This document shows positions 62,254-64,000 of a DNA stretch of 64,000 bases, one piece after another. Source of the stretch: Leishmania infantum JPCM5 (taxonomy: Eukaryota > Euglenozoa > Kinetoplastea > Trypanosomatida > Trypanosomatidae). Each line of letters opens with the position of its first letter. Position 1 is the first letter of the stretch. A model generated the notes under the pieces. It made no database searches, was not told the DNA's origin, and saw nothing but the letters and a program-made list of their open reading frames with translations. The position numbers and the translations under genes were made by a program. The DNA is taken from assembly GCF_000002875.2 (NCBI RefSeq), contig NC_009414.2:473001-537000 (forward strand), given 5' to 3'.

Positions 62254-63753
62254 ATGGCGTCCTCTTCCACAGCCGACGACCATAGCGCCGTTGCCGGCAC
62301 AGTGGCATCTTCGGCCTCGGTCTGCGGCAGCCGCGAAGCCGCTGCCTTGCCACCGACGGCGCTGCTCAAACTGGGCAGTAGAAAGAAGCAAAGGACGGAG
62401 AGGGCGTTCTTGTTCGACCGCTACCCAAGCCGAAAGATCGCGCTGCGGCTGGCATATCACGGTCACGTGCACGACGGCCTCGCAAAACAGAAGGAGACGG
62501 ACAACACAGTGGAGGGACTCGTGTGCGATGCGTTGCGGCGGCTTCGTCTCATCCCGGAGGACGGGCCCCACAACTTTGGGCGGTGCGGTCGCACCGATAA
62601 GGGCGTCAGTGCCCTCGGGAACGCCTTATCCCTTACCGCTCGCGCGTCGTGCACTGCAGATGCGGAGCCGCAGCTGCCGCCACTGGATTACTGCAGCATG
62701 CTCAACAACGTCCTGCCCTCAACGATTCGCATCGTTGGCTGTGCGTTGGTCGACGACACCTTCGACGCACGCTTCTCCTGTGTCCATCGCACCTACCGCT
62801 ACTACTTTTTCCACCGCGGGCTGAACCTGGAAGCAATGCAGGAGGCTGCCGCCTTCTTCCTCGGGACGCACAACTTCCGCAACTTCTGCAAGATGGACGT
62901 TGTGAATGTGAGCAACTTTGTGCGCACGGTGTTCTCGGTCGGCCTGCACCCGAGTGAGGCTCTGCCAGAGCTTATTTCGTATCTTGAGATCAGAGCGAAC
63001 TCGTTCTTGTACCACCAGATTCGCTGCATCATGGAGGTGCTGTTTCTCGTGGGCCGCGGGCTGGAGGTCCCTAGCGTGGTCCAGACGCTGCTAGAGCGAG
63101 GTGATCGCAAACCAACTTATCCCCTGGCAGACGGTACCCCACTGGTACTGTGGGACTGCGGATTCGACAATGTTCAGTGGCAGATGTCCCACTGCGCGTT
63201 TCATGCGATGGAGCAGGAGCTGCAGGACATCAGCACCGCGCTTCTTATACGCGCCACATCTGCCGCCGCTATGCGGTCTCAGTTATTCCGCTGGTACACT
63301 GGTACCGCAGACATGTTTCGCAAGGACACGCTGGAGAAAAGCGACACATCAGGCGAGGGCCGCTCGCGCGCTGTTGCTTGGCGAGATCCCGAGCTGCGGC
63401 GTTTGGATATGTGGTCCATCACGGGGTGCGACTGGACAGACCCGGGCACCGCCGGCCAGATCAAGGCGCGCAAGCGCGACCTGCTCTACTACCTCCGTAC
63501 AGAAGCCAACAAAGGGCAGCCCCTGTCGACGACGACAAGCTGTGAGGAAAAGACTTCTCAGACCGCAGAAACCATTGCCAGCGCCCCTCTGGCGCCGGTG
63601 AACTACGTGCCTCTCTTGCAACGCGAGACAGAGCGCACCTATGAGGAGGAGGTGCGGGAGCTGAGCGGCAAGAAGCGCGCGCGCTACGAAGTGAATGAGG
63701 CGAAGAAGGCGGCCGCTGCGGCGGCGCACAAAGAGGTGGTAAGCGAGGACTAA
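62254..63753 (+). CDS. tRNA pseudouridine synthase of the TruA/PUS3 type
   Basis: The 499-residue enzyme should form pseudouridine in the tRNA anticodon stem-loop (positions 38/39 for PUS3/Deg1). Motifs: KIALRLAYHGHVHDG (61-75), ETDNTVEGLV, the catalytic FGRCGRTDKGVSALGN with Asp115, FSCVHRTYRYYFFHRG, HNFRNFCKMD, and IRANSFLYHQIRCIMEVLF, typical of the PUS3 branch of TruA. A Lys/Ala-rich tail closes the protein. The frame is open to 61666; the ATG at 62254 was chosen because a strong T tract with acceptor at 62050 and a second acceptor near 62196 lie inside the upstream part. An alternative start at 62140 would add 38 mostly basic residues (MYCRLPRDFRLSPYYL...) resembling a mitochondrial presequence. 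Confidence 0.92.
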   Translation: MASSSTADDHSAVAGTVASSASVCGSREAAALPPTALLKLGSRKKQRTERAFLFDRYPSRKIALRLAYHGHVHDGLAKQKETDNTVEGLVCDALRRLRLIPEDGPHNFGRCGRTDKGVSALGNALSLTARASCTADAEPQLPPLDYCSMLNNVLPSTIRIVGCALVDDTFDARFSCVHRTYRYYFFHRGLNLEAMQEAAAFFLGTHNFRNFCKMDVVNVSNFVRTVFSVGLHPSEALPELISYLEIRANSFLYHQIRCIMEVLFLVGRGLEVPSVVQTLLERGDRKPTYPLADGTPLVLWDCGFDNVQWQMSHCAFHAMEQELQDISTALLIRATSAAAMRSQLFRWYTGTADMFRKDTLEKSDTSGEGRSRAVAWRDPELRRLDMWSITGCDWTDPGTAGQIKARKRDLLYYLRTEANKGQPLSTTTSCEEKTSQTAETIASAPLAPVNYVPLLQRETERTYEEEVRELSGKKRARYEVNEAKKAAAAAAHKEVVSED

Positions 63754-64000
63754 TATCCTGACACGGACACGTGTGCCGATCTGCACAAATAATTGCCGAA
63801 GGTGGTCTGCTCTTTGTTCTTGTCGAAGAAGAAGCGAACAGGATGGTATTCGTGAGAGGCGATCGCGTGGCGCACCGCGTGCACGGCAACGCGAGCATAT
63901 CTTCGAAGCACGAGTGATCGCACATGATTTGGAAAGCGAAAGAAAAAAAAAGTCATTCAAGAACGAATGCAGACTTCTAGGTGAGCTGGCTTCTGCCCAC
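63754..64000. other. 3' flank of the PUS3-like gene
   Basis: Nothing identifiable; presumably 3'UTR, cut by the window end. Confidence 0.6.

Overview
The window looks like a chromosome segment from Leishmania or a very close trypanosomatid. Every convincing gene is intronless and on the + strand, as in one polycistronic unit. Genes are separated by 0.8-4 kb of pyrimidine-rich, CA-repeat-rich DNA with candidate spliced-leader acceptors. The dispersed elements are ingi-related: SIDER2-like short degenerate retroposons and a DIRE-like degenerate long element. Species cannot be fixed from the sequence; a position on the chromosome 30 equivalent is only my recollection of where Leishmania P1/S1 nuclease genes lie.

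Layout. 1-3061: no convincing gene. 3062-4264: M20 amidohydrolase, followed by SIDER2 copy 1 (4966-5446). 7113-7610: single-copy PLAC8 protein. 9542-11203: WD40 protein. 12633-30467: three head-to-tail copies of a 6.18 kb unit, each holding one PLAC8 gene and one about 3.6 kb ingi/DIRE-like retroposon carcass; the middle copy has a 100-N assembly gap. 31879-32075: an isolated 197 bp piece of the same retroposon. 33255-37655: a 1466-codon protein of unknown function. 39038-39640: SIDER2 copy 2. 40845-44480: kinesin with a C-terminal PH-like domain. 47118-47720: SIDER2 copy 3. 48416-49366: secreted P1/S1 nuclease, with SIDER2 copy 4 in its presumed 3'UTR. 51207-52640: RluA/RPUSD1-type pseudouridine synthase. 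53457-56630: RAD17-like clamp loader. 58005-58976: phosphopantothenoylcysteine decarboxylase. 60125-60951: a decayed gene. 62254-63753: PUS3/TruA-type pseudouridine synthase.

The genes do not form one pathway; they share transcription, with control expected in UTRs (SIDER2s, uORFs, acceptor choice). The most unusual signal is the PLAC8/retroposon array. Kilobases of flanking and retroposon DNA are nearly identical between units, yet the PLAC8 reading frames differ at dozens of positions gathered in short in-frame blocks, in a mosaic pattern among the three copies. Copy 1 has also lost its start codon. This looks like homogenised repeats carrying retained or actively exchanged coding variation in a cysteine-rich membrane-associated protein. 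All counts were made by eye.
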